Translations under genes and position numbers: made by a program | Source: Onchidella celtica | Taxonomy: Eukaryota; Mollusca; Gastropoda; Systellommatophora; Onchidiidae | Direction: 5' to 3' | NCBI GenBank assembly: GCA_963931925.1 | Contig: OZ007576.1 | Span: 18,551,811 to 18,615,810, forward strand | Length of the DNA: 64,000 nucleotides | The notes under the pieces: generated by a model | The model's database searches: none | What the model saw: the letters and a program-made list of their open reading frames with translations, nothing else | What the model was told of the DNA's origin: nothing | Shown here: in pieces, positions 44,359 to 57,340 of the stretch | Position numbering within the stretch: the stretch's first letter is position 1 | Layout: each line of letters starts with the position of its first letter

Positions 44359-47300
44359 CCTCCCCCCGAAAAAGTGAGGAATGAAAGAGAAAAACGTGAA
44401 CTGAGAAACAAAACTTACTATTGCTGATGGTCCGTATAGCTGAACTGTCAAGTGTAGCCGTTTTTAATTTCTCTGCTACTGTGTTGATGGTGGCCAGAGA
44501 ACTCAGCTGTAGAGAATACACAAGGGACATAGGAATTATTTGGGAGGGCCGTAGCACACGGAGTCAAGTCTGTGTTGCCTCGGTTTTACTGTCAGATAAT
44601 AATAATAACAATAATAATAATAATAATAATAATACACAGCATTTATATAGCCCTTCATCCCGTTAGCGAGAATCTTTTTTACACTGCGTTGCCGGAAATC
44701 CAAACAAAGCTCTACGTCACCACCTCACCGTTTGTGACGATAATAAAATATCGCATGCGCAGTAGGAGGCATTTCCCTCTCCGTCATCGGCCAACTATAG
44801 GCTAACTTATAGGTAGAATGCGCATGACGTCACATTGTGCTTTTGTTTTGTTTTTCCGCCATCGCGATTGTTTAGCCGGTGGATCAGCTGATTAGTTTAG
44901 AGATATATCGAAGCGGTTTTGTTAATTAAAATGCCTGCTAGCTGCATTGTCGTTGATTGCTACGCGAGACAGGGATGGAAAGGATGGATAAAAGTTGGTC
45001 AGATTCCCCACCATTCCTGTAAACAAAGGAAAGGAAGTGAAAGAATTGACCGAACGTCGTTCGACTGTGGTATGGTTGACAAGCTACCAGCAGGAGTGGC
45101 ATAGATCTAGATCTAGATCTAGACATTAAAAAAAAGTGAAATCGACCTATTCTGTTTGTGCCGAGCACTTCATCTCAGGTACTTGTCAGTTTTTATCATT
45201 TATGAATAACGTGATGAAAGTAAGCCCGTCATTTCCGTCACAGAAGAGTTAGATCTAGAATCTAGATCTAGATCAGATAAATATGTACTTTAGCGCTGTA
45301 GGGTTAGAGGTCTAGCGAGTGCGGTTATTTTCATTTTACCGCACAACAAAGTCACCGACTTAATAAAATTAAATCTCAGTTATAATTAAAAACTTTCTTG
45401 TTGACTTGCTTTTAAGCAGTTCTAGATTCACACTGTAGCCTACAAATGAAATGAAGATGATGCACTGGCAAAATAGGCTACTGATTAAAATTCACCAGAG
45501 ATAGCCAGAATGCAGTAGTATGAGGGAGCGAGTCCTGAGTGATGAGGTATGGAATCACAGTCAGATCTAGATCTGATCACACAGATGTTGAATTGCAGCA
45601 CTAACAGAATGAGAGACAGAGAGTGCTTGAATTGTGAGATACAACATTAATAATTAAATGTATCTGTATCACACAGATATGAATAATAAAATATGAACTC
45701 ATAGGCCTAAATAAATCTAGTCTCCTATCAGTAATCACAGGGCTGTTGACCAGCAGCAATATTAGAGATTGAGCCGTGAGCGATGAAAGATAAAATTATG
45801 CTTAGATCTACCCAGCACCACACAGATATGAGAATGTGAGGCTTGAGTGATGAGATATGTAAGGATAATTAGATCTATACCACACACTACACAGATATGA
45901 GATATGTGAGGCTTGAGTGATGAGATATGTAATGATAATTAGATCTATACCACACACTACACAGATATGAGATATTATGTGAGGCTTGAGTGATGAGATA
46001 TGTAATGATAATTAGATCTATACACACACTACACAGATATGAGATATGTGAGGCGTGAATGATGAGATATGTAAGGATAATTAGGTCTATACCACACACT
46101 ACACAGATATGAGATATGTGAGGCTTGAGTGATGAGATATGTAATGATAATTACATCTGGATCTAGATTTATATCACACAGATATGAGAGTGTGAGCTTT
46201 GAGTGATGAGATATAAATGATCTTCAATATTATTATTATTATAGATATGTAATGATAATTAAATCTAGATCTAGATTTATATCACACAGATATGACAGTG
46301 TGAGCCTTGAGTCATGAGATATTTAATGACATTTAAATCTAGATCTAGATTTATATCACACAGATATGACAGTGTGAACCTTGAATCATGAAATATATGT
46401 AATGATATTTAAATCTAGATCTAGATTTATACCATACATATATGAAAGTGTGAGCCTTGAGTGATGAGATATGTGTAATGATATTTAAATCTAGATCTAG
46501 AATTTATACCATGCAGGTATGAGAGTGTGAGCCTTGAGTGATGAGATATATATGTAATGATATTTAAAGCTAGATCTAGATTTATACCATGCAGGTATGA
46601 GAGTGTGAGCCTTGAGTGATGAGATATATATGTAATGATATTTAAATCTAGGTCTTGATTTGTACCATACAGGTATGCGAGTGTGAGCCTTGAGTGATGA
46701 GATATGCAAGGATATGGGAGTGTGAGCCTATATATTATTGCATAACACGAGAGTGTGAGCCGTGAGTGATTAGATCTAGATTTCCATTACACAGATATGA
46801 GAGTGTGAGCCTTGAGTGATGAGATATGTAGCCTAATGATAATTAAATCTAGATCCAGATTTCTATCACACAGATATGAGAGTGTGAGCCTTGAGTGATG
46901 AGATATCTAATGACAATTAAATCTAGATCTAGATTTATACCACACAGGTGTTGAACCACAGCAATGTGTGGGAGTGAGTCTCGAGGGATGAGACGCAAAG
47001 AGTGTGTTCAACAACATACTGTCACGCAGGAAAGTTTTTACGTTCTCGCGGCTATTTCTGTAGAGTGGGCATTACCCAAGGAATTCACCGTTTGTTCGGC
47101 TGTTATAAATTGCCATGTTAAAGGGGGCTGACTCCCAATTCCAATTAATAGGCTTTACCCAAGGAATTCGGTGACGTAATGATCGCCTGTGCGGTTGTTA
47201 TAAATAGTCACGGGGATTCCAAAGAAGTACCGCCTTTCCGGCAACGCAGTGTAAAAAAGATTCTCGCATCCCGTTAACAACCAGGCTCTAAGCGATTTAC

Positions 47301-50300
47301 AATATTTATATCACAATAATAAGCACACACACAATACACAGGCATGCTCAGGAGAAAAAAAAAAAAAAAAAAGGAAATTCAGAATGTTTTCAGCTGATGT
47401 TTAAAAGTCATAAAATTTTCAGTCTCTCTCAAAGACAGAGGCAGAGAATTCCAAATCTGAGGTCCCTTGAAAAGAAAACAGATTTTCACCCATGGTCTTA
47501 AGGGGCATCTTAGGAACTGATGTCAACTACGGGCTTAGACGGGACCTCGACCACTGGCCAAATTGGAGCATGATTATCTTGTCTCCCTGGGCCATTTCAA
47601 AGAAAATTAAAATCTGAATCAAGAACGACGCAGAAGACTTGCTTACAATAAATAAGATTAATTTACAAAGCTCTGCATCTCGTCACATGCAATCTCCATA
47701 GGCCTTTTATTGTCATTCTTCAACTCATATTCAATTCACCAAGACAAAGAACATACTAAACATGGGAGAACAGTCAGAAACAGCAGCTGTGGTTGCATTT
47801 CACCTGTTAAAAAGGTGTATTTTCCAGCGTCTCTTAAACATTTCAGTGTCTATACACGTGTATCTCTTAAAGTCTGAGGCAACGATTTCCCTAAAAACCG
47901 GTGGCTCGTTCACTGATGTCATAATGCGAACATCCAGTTTTTCCCTGTTGTTGATGATTCAACGTGCACGGCATAAGGATTGACGTGTTAATCTTATTAT
48001 CATGGGCTTTCAGCAGAGGTTCCCGCACCAGTTACATGAAGTCTAAGCAAGACAGGTCCACTAACTTTCAAAAAAAGAAAACTCTAATGTGTCTGTCCAT
48101 TGTACAAGCTGCCGCTCAAAATAAATATATATATATATACATAAAAATACGAAATATTTTTTGTTTGCCTTGAACCGAAAGACTGTTCATAGGAAACGGT
48201 AGTATTTTACATAGCAATTGATAGCGGATCGTGGTATCTTACTATAATTGAGCTAGAGGTGAACCTGTAAGCAGCTAAAACTTCGCGACTACGTCATCAA
48301 AAATCATGAAACTTGGTGTACTGCATCAATTTTTGACGAAAGAGTCCCGTGGACACATTCATTTTCAACAGAAACCAATCTTTACTATTATTTATATTAA
48401 AAAATGTTGAGGTGCAAAATAGAGGTGCATTTTCATCGGATAGAACCAAATAGTGTGACTGGAAATTTCGCCCTTGACCTCTCTTTACACATAGGTGGTC
48501 GAAAATCAACGCAATCACGTCTGTGTATTCCCAGGTCAGTTTTATTAGTCATTGCATCGAAATGCTGCTTTTACTGTAGCCTGGATCCAGATAGTATATG
48601 CCTGGGCTTCCAACAAAGAATAAGCAAAATTATCTTGCGCGGGTCAGCTAGTTTTATATATTATTAAGTTTTTAAACAGCTGAGCAGCAAACGGGGAAAA
48701 CGATGGGCGAATAGGCTACTCAAAGTAAAATACTCCACGTATGAAAGTACACATAGGTTGAACGCTTTGTAGTGTACGCTTTTTAGTGTTTAGCACAGTT
48801 TAGTATTGCAGAATTCAAATTTTTAAAGAAATAATTATTTGATCTAACTAGTACACTTTACAAAGCGTAAAGATGTAAATTCAAAATCAGGCTACAATCT
48901 TATCAATCAGAAGTCAGTTCCATAAGGTTTAAGATGAAATATGAGCGTATTGTACAAAATTTGACTTAAGTCTTTGTGTGCCATTAGCCGATGAAACGGT
49001 TCTTCAGCTAGTCACGTTTATGCCAATCACAGATGACGATTTGTGTCGGTGCTCAGGGACACTAGGCTATTTTGTTTCGGGAAGAAAGAAAGTCGAGTTC
49101 CTATTCATAAATGTTGCTGTGGTTATTCTTTATTCGTCTCTCCCACTATTTTTCTTCCAGTATCGGCAAACATGAAAATATTTATGGCACACGAAGAGTT
49201 AAATCCAACAGTTAGTTTTCAAGGAAATCCATTTTGATTGCAAAAAAAGTGTACCTTATAATGTTAAACGTAATTACCATCAAAGACAAAAAAAGGATGC
49301 CTAAAAGCTTTTTTACAAAGAGACCAAGTTATGTACACACTACACTAGTTGTGTATCGAGTAAATTCAGATTGATGACTAGCTTTTCTTGTAGTGATAAC
49401 AAAATATGGATACTGCAGAAAATGTTTACAATTATGAAATTTGTTGTAATGAACAAAATGTATTGTGGCTACAGCAATAAATGACACCCCCCCCCCCACT
49501 TCCTCCGTTCCTTATTTTCCCCTTTCAAAAATATTTTCCGTAAACCCAAACTCGGAGTGGGTGGTCGTTGGACGCCTGTGGTAGGGTCTCTTTCTAGCCT
49601 GTCATTTTGTTATAATCATTATTCTGTCTGCCGTTTTGCTTCTTCCTAGCACAGTATGAGCGTTAAGCTGGGTTCTCATGCATACAGAAACGGAAACGGC
49701 AACGGAAACGTCAAAGAGCTTTCAAGTAGTGAAATAGAAAGAATGTTACCGCACGCCGTTTCCGTACACGTGGAAACACTCTTTCTTTTTATTATAATAA
49801 TGACGGATTTTTTTTGCCGTTTCCGTTTCCGTACACATGAGAACCCAGCGTTATCGTGTGGACGTGCTTTCTCCAAACCCAAACTCAGAACTCGGAAAAA
49901 GGAAAGCAGCGTCTGTAGACCATTGCCTCTGGTCGTATCATTGTATTTTTATGGCTGGACGGTTATTGTCATTTTTACTCCCTGCTAAGTCTGTGTCTAG
50001 TTAACGGGACTGTAGAGTTTCCAGAAGCTTACGATTCTGTCCAATTACCTCTCAAAATAGGACAGATCAAAGGTTATTTCTAGAGCCATTTGAATAATTG
50101 ACACCTTGTATGGTATCAGCACAGTATTGCATTAATGTTTAACATAGAACAAGAAACGATTACGGGTAACTCCTACAATACATAGATTGTTCTCAATGAC
50201 CGATTAATGTTTCAATGCATAATACAAGCAGCTTTATGGGCTACCGTAAGTGCACGTGGCTAATGAAAGGGCGTCCGCTGTTCACTGAGACCCCATACCT

Positions 50301-52463
50301 CCCACTCCCCCTCCTCCAATCAAAGGCTGTTGTTACTTGTCCGTAGATACACCATGCGTTTTGCGCCACGGGTCCGCACGTATACGCACATATCCTTATC
50401 CTCAGCCCTAAATCTTATCGAATTCCTAACTTCGATCCCTACCCTTTCAAACCCCCCACCCCACCCCCACCCCCAAAAGGAGGAAAATGGAAAGAAATTC
50501 TGAATGAATAATTAATTAAGGCTGTTATCAGAAGTATTGCGGGCGGAGCTCTGTAGCTCTGGAGTCAGAAAAAGCTTTGAGACACGGACCCCTAGCGCAA
50601 AACAAAAACAACAACAACCTTGTGGGACGTAAGTACTTGTCACAAAATTCCCGGACAAAACGTGTCGCGGGTTGAGTTACCTGTAGAAATGCTTATGTAG
50701 ACAGCCTTGTACTCATCTGGACCTGTGATTAGGCAGGTGCGTGTTCATTCAACAGTGCTTGAGTGCTTGTCCTTGGAAGGCAAGTCTGAGTTTTTGAGTT
50801 TGAGTTTGGGTTTAACAGCAAGTCGGTTCGTAAAGACCATCCAGAGTGAAAACAACTTAGACTATGTCAGTTAAGCTCTCCAGGTGTCCTCTCTAAAGTT
50901 TGGGTCTGCAGTACTTATATCCTGATATGTTTTTTTTTTCAAAACCCAAGGCTTTAATTTGGTTTTAATTTAACAGTCCAGTTTTGTCTACAGTACCAAT
51001 TTATTTACTCCCGGTTAATTAATGACATACTGAACAAATTCCGATGGCATTCCGGTCGTTTTAAAATGTCAGGTCACAACATAACAGGTCGGTCAAGGGA
51101 ATGCATGGTTCTGATAAAAGCTTTGTGTAGTCAATCATTTAACAAGGCTACATTGGTCTTTCGACCGAACTCGTTCACACAAGTATCGCTCGGCAGGTAC
51201 GTTGCTGTTTGCAGTCATTAATTATTTAGAGTTCGTCATGGGGTTACTACAAAATAGCGTAAAAAGGGCAAAGGTCTTGTCTTTCTCTTCCTTAAATTAT
51301 TCGTCAATGATTCATAGATCCATGTCTACTTGTGTATTTGTCGTTACTTTATTGACCTCCACTCTTCCTGAGCTTCTAAATACTTTCACCTCTGCCGATG
51401 TAAAATTCCCAGTCACCAAACCCATTCCAACTAATTTTCTCCCTGTTTCCTACGTCACTATTATCGCCATCATCATCATTAACATTTTTCTCATTTTTGT
51501 CATAATCTTTCTCTTCGCCTTCCATTCTTGTTATTTAACACGAGTGTAGTTTGGTGGCCGCTTCTGATAGGATCTCTGTCTATCCTACCATTGTGCTGTA
51601 TTCTTTCTATCGTCTTACTACTTCAAAGCACACTATGGCTTTCTCCAACCTTAAACTAACCAAGAAAAAAAAAAGAAGTGTTATTACACTATCCGCCTTT
51701 TCGGTTCCTATCTCGGAAGTTTTCGAAACATAGTAATAGGCTAGATTTCGTTTTGTACTCATAAACCGGGAGCTCACGACAGTTAATAATTACGGGGCTC
51801 TACAAAACGATAGGCACACCAACAAAAGTGTGGGACTGAACATTTGGTCAAAGATATTGCGAGTTGACAGCGTGTTCTGTTACATTCTTTTGATTCAAAA
51901 TCTCCTTCGATTTCAGTTTCTCTGTTCACATTTGGATTAAATGCAACTTTGTAATCGGGACTCTTTTAAGTAATTCACAGATCTGATAAAGATTACATGA
52001 GAACACTCGGAAATGTTCTGTGTGAGGAGGAAGGGAGGGAGAGCAATTTTCTATTTATTATTAATACTTTATTTGTTGTTGTTGTTGTTGTTTTCTATTC
52101 AAATTTTGCGCCCCTAAGAATTTTACGCCAGAGGCAATCGCCTCTTTGGCCCCGGCACGCTACACCACTGTGTATCAAAATATGATCAATTCACAGCGGT
52201 GATGAAAATGATATAATGTATATACATAAGGGTAATCAATCGCCCACGGCAGGTTTGGTGAATAAAGTGTTGTACAATATCAATTAATCACGCACAGAAA
52301 GTTCGTGTTTATGCCAAATTCTTGGAGTCGTTGTGGACAATCCCGGATGCTGAAGGTTGGAGAGTCTAGAGAGACAGAAACTACGATAGAATTAGTTGAT
52401 ACGAGATGAAAGAGAGATAGACAGATAGAGACGGGAGAGAGACAGAGAGGGAGAGAGAGAGAG

Positions 52464-52510
<47 letters not shown>

Positions 52511-52631
52511 GAACGAGAGAGAGAGAAACAGAACGACAGGGAGAAAGAAAGGAAGAGAGAGAGAAAAAAGAAATAGAGGGACGGAGAAAGAAGAAAGAAG
52601 AGAGGGAGGGATGGGGGAGAGGAAAAAGAAA

Positions 52632-52673
<42 letters not shown>

Positions 52674-52688
52674 AAAGGAGAGAACGAA

Positions 52689-52741
<53 letters not shown>

Positions 52742-52774
52742 AAAGGAGAGAACGAAAGAGAGAGAGAGAGAGAC

Positions 52775-52823
<49 letters not shown>

Positions 52824-52881
52824 AAGAGAGAGAAAAGGAGAGAACGAAAGAGAGAGAGAGAGAGACCAAGAGAAAGAGAGA

Positions 52882-52925
<44 letters not shown>

Positions 52926-55900
52926 CTTTGGCCCAGATTACCTAAAAAAAGAACATCGCATATGTATTGCCCCCAGGCTTATTGTCATCACCACAACATT
53001 CTAGAGAAGACAACCCAGAAGAACTTACCACTAAGGATTTGTCCTCTGGAGGGGCACTGTTGATCTGTGACTTCACATCTGACATCAGAGCTAGGACGCG
53101 GCCAGACCCTGTGTTGGGGTCACTGAAGTTCAAGGCCGTGGCTTCCTCGAGCGTCTCACTCTGTGTATCACAGGGAAGAAACATTTCTTATTTCATGGCA
53201 ATAATATTGCATCAACTTTCCAGATCAACCAGGAGCAACAGACACATGGACTGAGAAAGATACAGAAGATCATTTTTCCCCTCCGCAATTCTCTTCAATA
53301 AGACACTTTAGCTAGATGTATGCCATAATATTTCACTAAGGTTCATTGTTATAATTAGTATCACTTCATAATTATATGCCTGTTGTTGAGTTTATTGAGT
53401 CATGATACAAATTATGTTTGTATGTATTTGGAACGACGCTTTAGATGTGTTTACCATGCATGTGCTCTTAAAAGCTCTATGATAGAGAATTTCACTCATG
53501 GGATCATAAAGTCATTCCTATCTTATTTTATCTTATGTTTTTGAGCTTTAAAGAAATGATGATTATCAAATTAAACAAAAATAAATAATAATGAAATAAA
53601 AATAGAACTATCTGGAGGGCGCAGACCACAGGAGATCTTCAGCGTAGGGCAGGCTTCGTCAAACACATACATTGGCTGCCATTTGAGGACATCCATAGAG
53701 ATAGGTGAATGCAAACGAAATAAGACAGGACCGGCGACAGAGAAAGCAGTCAGTCCTCTTGAGGTGGCCTTTTTCAGGTCTTAGTGGTGTTGTCCACAGC
53801 ATCCGCTCCACTCAGCAATTTTACGGAAAATGACGTATGAGGCCAGTATTGGTGTTGACTAATTTACCAAAAAAAAAAACCCCAAAAAATACTGGATTTA
53901 TCTTCTGTTATTGTTATTATATTAAAGAAAAAATTAACAGATTGATTCCATATAAAAAGACTTTTAAAAAATATACCACGCTGAGAACTGAACCACGGTC
54001 TCCCGCCTGTCAGACAAAGATGCTAACCACTACTTTACTGCGGACCGGCTTTAATTGTGAAGGAATTTTTATAGAGTAGAATTTTGATAAGCATCGGCGG
54101 ATAAACACTTCAAACGAAGAAACACTGCAAAGAAACAGAAACAACAACTGGAAACGGAAGAGAAAAGGTTAATGAGCATTCATTCATCAAGAACATTCTT
54201 CAAGCAAACACAATCGAGAAAAGGAAAAAAAGAGTTATTTCTTATGACTCTTTATTGTTTGCTCAGTGTGACGTTCACGAATATTAAAACTGTCTGTCAT
54301 TGAATGAAATTTAAAACACCTTTTCACATTCATTCCGTCTTCTAAATCTTTGTTTTAAGTGTTTCATTTTTTTTCCCAATGCACTTCCTACTGGCAGACA
54401 TACCATGAGTGATTTACTGAAGATTTCGTTAAAACCCGCTTTTTTTTTTTTCACTAACATTTCTACCTCTCACGCTGTGATCGATTTGATCACAGTCCCG
54501 ACATGCGCTGACAAACTGTTGACATTTTATGCATGAACTGTCTGCTTCCTCCGGAAAGCGGTAGATGGGCCCAACAAAGCGTACATAATTACATCAAATA
54601 CCTGCAGTCAAAGCTCTCTCTAATGTTCTCAAACCGCTGAGAGAATCTCTTGATGCTTTTAGCAAAATATTGTAAAATTCAAAGTGAGTGCACGATATTC
54701 TAACTTTTGTGCAGCATTTTGATGTGTTCGGCAACATTCTGATGTGCACTGCACCAGTACAGTGATTGCGCAGCCTCTCACCCTCGAAGCTTAGAGGGGA
54801 CACTGCCGCAATTGTCATTAAACAATTCTACCGACCTGTTCTTCTAACTATCCCATTTCTTTTTCACAAAATTCCTTTGTTCGAGATCTGTACGTTTTTT
54901 TGTTGGTTGTTTTTTTCTTTGCCTTCTTTGATCCATGGACATAGGAAACAGCCAAATGGCAAGCAACACTTCTGTTTCATAAACGAGAGTTAGAGAATTG
55001 AAGTTATTTGATATTAGTTTCTTTGGAAATGAATGGACCATTGTGTTACCAAAAAAAAAAAAAGAACTGTTCAAAAGAAAATCAACCCTTGCCGTGCTGA
55101 CAGCTGACATTTGGCATCAGCACCATGTTCTAGCCAGAATTCTTTCAAGTTCTCTTGTAATTAGCGCAGAGCGGAAGAAAGCAAGTTTTGTGAAATGTTA
55201 GAAGTCGAAGCTCGTTGGAGTTGCAAGACAAGCCTGAAAATCATGAACCACTTCAACTCCTGATTCCCCATTGAAAATGAATGCCGGAGCGATCATTTCA
55301 GGCTTAAAATTGCCATGGATGCAGCTTGTTTTATTTGCCTCGTTCCAGGAAGACAACAATAACGGTACATTACATGCTCGATACAACCTCAATTTCAAAT
55401 AAACAATAATGTGAGTAATCAGCCAGGACAAGTCATCGCAAAGCGTGGCTTGGAAAGGGCGGGAATCGTTGCCAGAGAAACAAACGATTCACTTTGAAGT
55501 CAAATAGGAAGACATATCCTTTAACGACAACTCCATATCGAAAATGTTATGAGAATCAAAACTCCGATCTTGTCTGAAAATGATAGGATAAATGAGGTGA
55601 ATGCCTGCTATTTGAAATAACTCACAGCAATCATCATCATATCATAAAGGAAGTAGGACCTCCAATAAACCCATGTAAGACGTTTTAACCGCTGAGCCTT
55701 AAATTGTACAAAATATCATATTGGGCACACAAAGACTTCAAGATGTACGTGGGCATATTTTAAAAGGTGTTTATGTTCGATATATTTTTAATACTTTCAT
55801 TGATTTTGAGCCACAGCTGAGTTGAACAGAAGAAAGTGTTCCGACATTTTGAGCCGGAAAAAGACGCATTTTCTTCGAGCAGGATTAAAAAGTATGACAA

Positions 55901-57255
55901 GAAAGTTAGTTCTGCGCATCAGTTTACACAGTAGTGATCGAAAATCAACTTTTAAAATGACATCTGTGTATTCCCCGAGTCAGCGGCCCAACTGGTAAAG
56001 CTTAATTAAGGGAATCTCAATCGTGGGGGTGCAGCCCACATAAATTTGCCATGTAAAGCGGCCCATACACGACACAGTGCGTCCGAGAGGACGGCCGGTC
56101 CCAGGCATGAACATGACATGGAGACAAAAGATCAGCGTGTGTGCGTGTGTATTTCTTTCGATCAAGTAGCCATTGTTTGGACCATTCAGGTCTTCTCTTG
56201 TTCTTCCTTTTCATTTTCAATAATAAACACACTGCTGTGTTATGCCAGCTTAAACAACTTCATATGTCTGCGCCATTTTGTAGGTACTGCACAGGCAAGG
56301 CATGCGCTGTCCGTGGGTAAGGGATGGCAGAGGTGATTTCAAGGCCAGGCCTCTGTCAGTGTGCCTATGTCGTGAAGGGTCGCTTAAGGGGTGAAACGGC
56401 CCAAGGCCAATTTTGCTTCACACTAGTACATTAGGCACTGCCGCTACATCCCGCTGGGTGGCTGTGTAGACAATGCATATTGTGTTAGTGTGAAGCAAAA
56501 TGTATGGGCGGCCAGCCACCATGCCGGCGCCTACACCAGCCTAGATCTGTTTCACCCCTAACTTCTTGATCTGAAGTGCTCAAAGGCAAATAATGTGTGC
56601 TTGTGTGTGAGAGCGCTACGAAGAGTTTTTCTAAAATGTGACGCAACGCAACTGTTCGGTCCGGCAGGTACAGGCCTAGTTATTGAGTAATTGCCCAAAC
56701 GAACTTTTCTCAAAACTTTACGTCTTAAAAGAAATGATAGTCATCAGCTTCAATTGTTTATAACAGTCTAAAAATGTTCAGAATTCAATGAATCTACCAT
56801 CAAATCCAAGGGAGAAGAGTTCTCTTTCACTTGTTATCATTATCAAGAACTCAGTTTACCTAAAATGTACCGTGTCGACCGAACCGTCATGATGCATCAC
56901 AATTGGAATATTTTTTTGGGAATTTGTTTCTTAGAGGTCACCATAATACTCGACCAAAGCCAATTCAAAGTGAAAAAAAAAACGGGGTAAATATTACTTT
57001 TCATGTCTTCAAGGACTTTCCCAGAGATATCACTTACGGCTTCAAACCAGCCCTGCTTCTAGAATGAATTACGGTGGATATAAAATGTTAAATGCTTATA
57101 TAACAGCAAGAACACTTTGCAATGAATTTCAATGAATCAAAAATGTGACTGGCGACCAATTTAGGTGCAATTTCTCTGACTAAAAATTCATGCGAAATAT
57201 CTTGACACACCCGAGATCTGCAACCAGATTATAATTATGGAAAGTTTTTTTTCAA

Positions 57256-57286
<31 letters not shown>

Positions 57287-57300
57287 TAGACAGACAGACA

Positions 57301-57340
<40 letters not shown>

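Larger units (their letters stand above)
44666..47267. mobile_element. 2.6-kb TIR DNA transposon with 9-bp TSD, THAP-like remnant and internal satellite
   Basis: The ends (44666-44698 and 47235-47267) are perfect 33-bp inverted repeats starting GCGAGAATCTTTTTTACACT. ATCCCGTTA flanks both sides exactly (44657-44665, 47268-47276). Inside are a THAP-like start (MPASCIVVDC), a second THAP piece in another frame, TAGATC hexamer runs and a tandem array. No intact transposase is present, so it is non-autonomous. The 9-bp duplication fits Mutator-like elements, and THAP is best known from P-type elements. Superfamily undecided. Perfect ends imply recent insertion. Confidence 0.92.

Noticed and set aside
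44919-45104. Host THAP-domain gene
   Set aside because: It lies between perfect inverted repeats with target duplication and its second half is in another frame. It is a transposon remnant.
51202-51549. 115-codon frame with a hydrophobic end
   Set aside because: No signal peptide, family motif or splice context. Lengths like this arise by chance in AT-rich introns.
52280-53063. Ser/Leu- and Arg/Glu-rich proteins
   Set aside because: Translations of the GA microsatellite. The true coding piece nearby is exon 2 at 53029-53160.
54600-54720. Possible exon between exon 1 and exon 2 (donor CAG/GTATTT, helical peptide)
   Set aside because: It would leave phase 1, which exon 2 cannot accept without a stop, and exon 1 joins exon 2 directly in phase 0.
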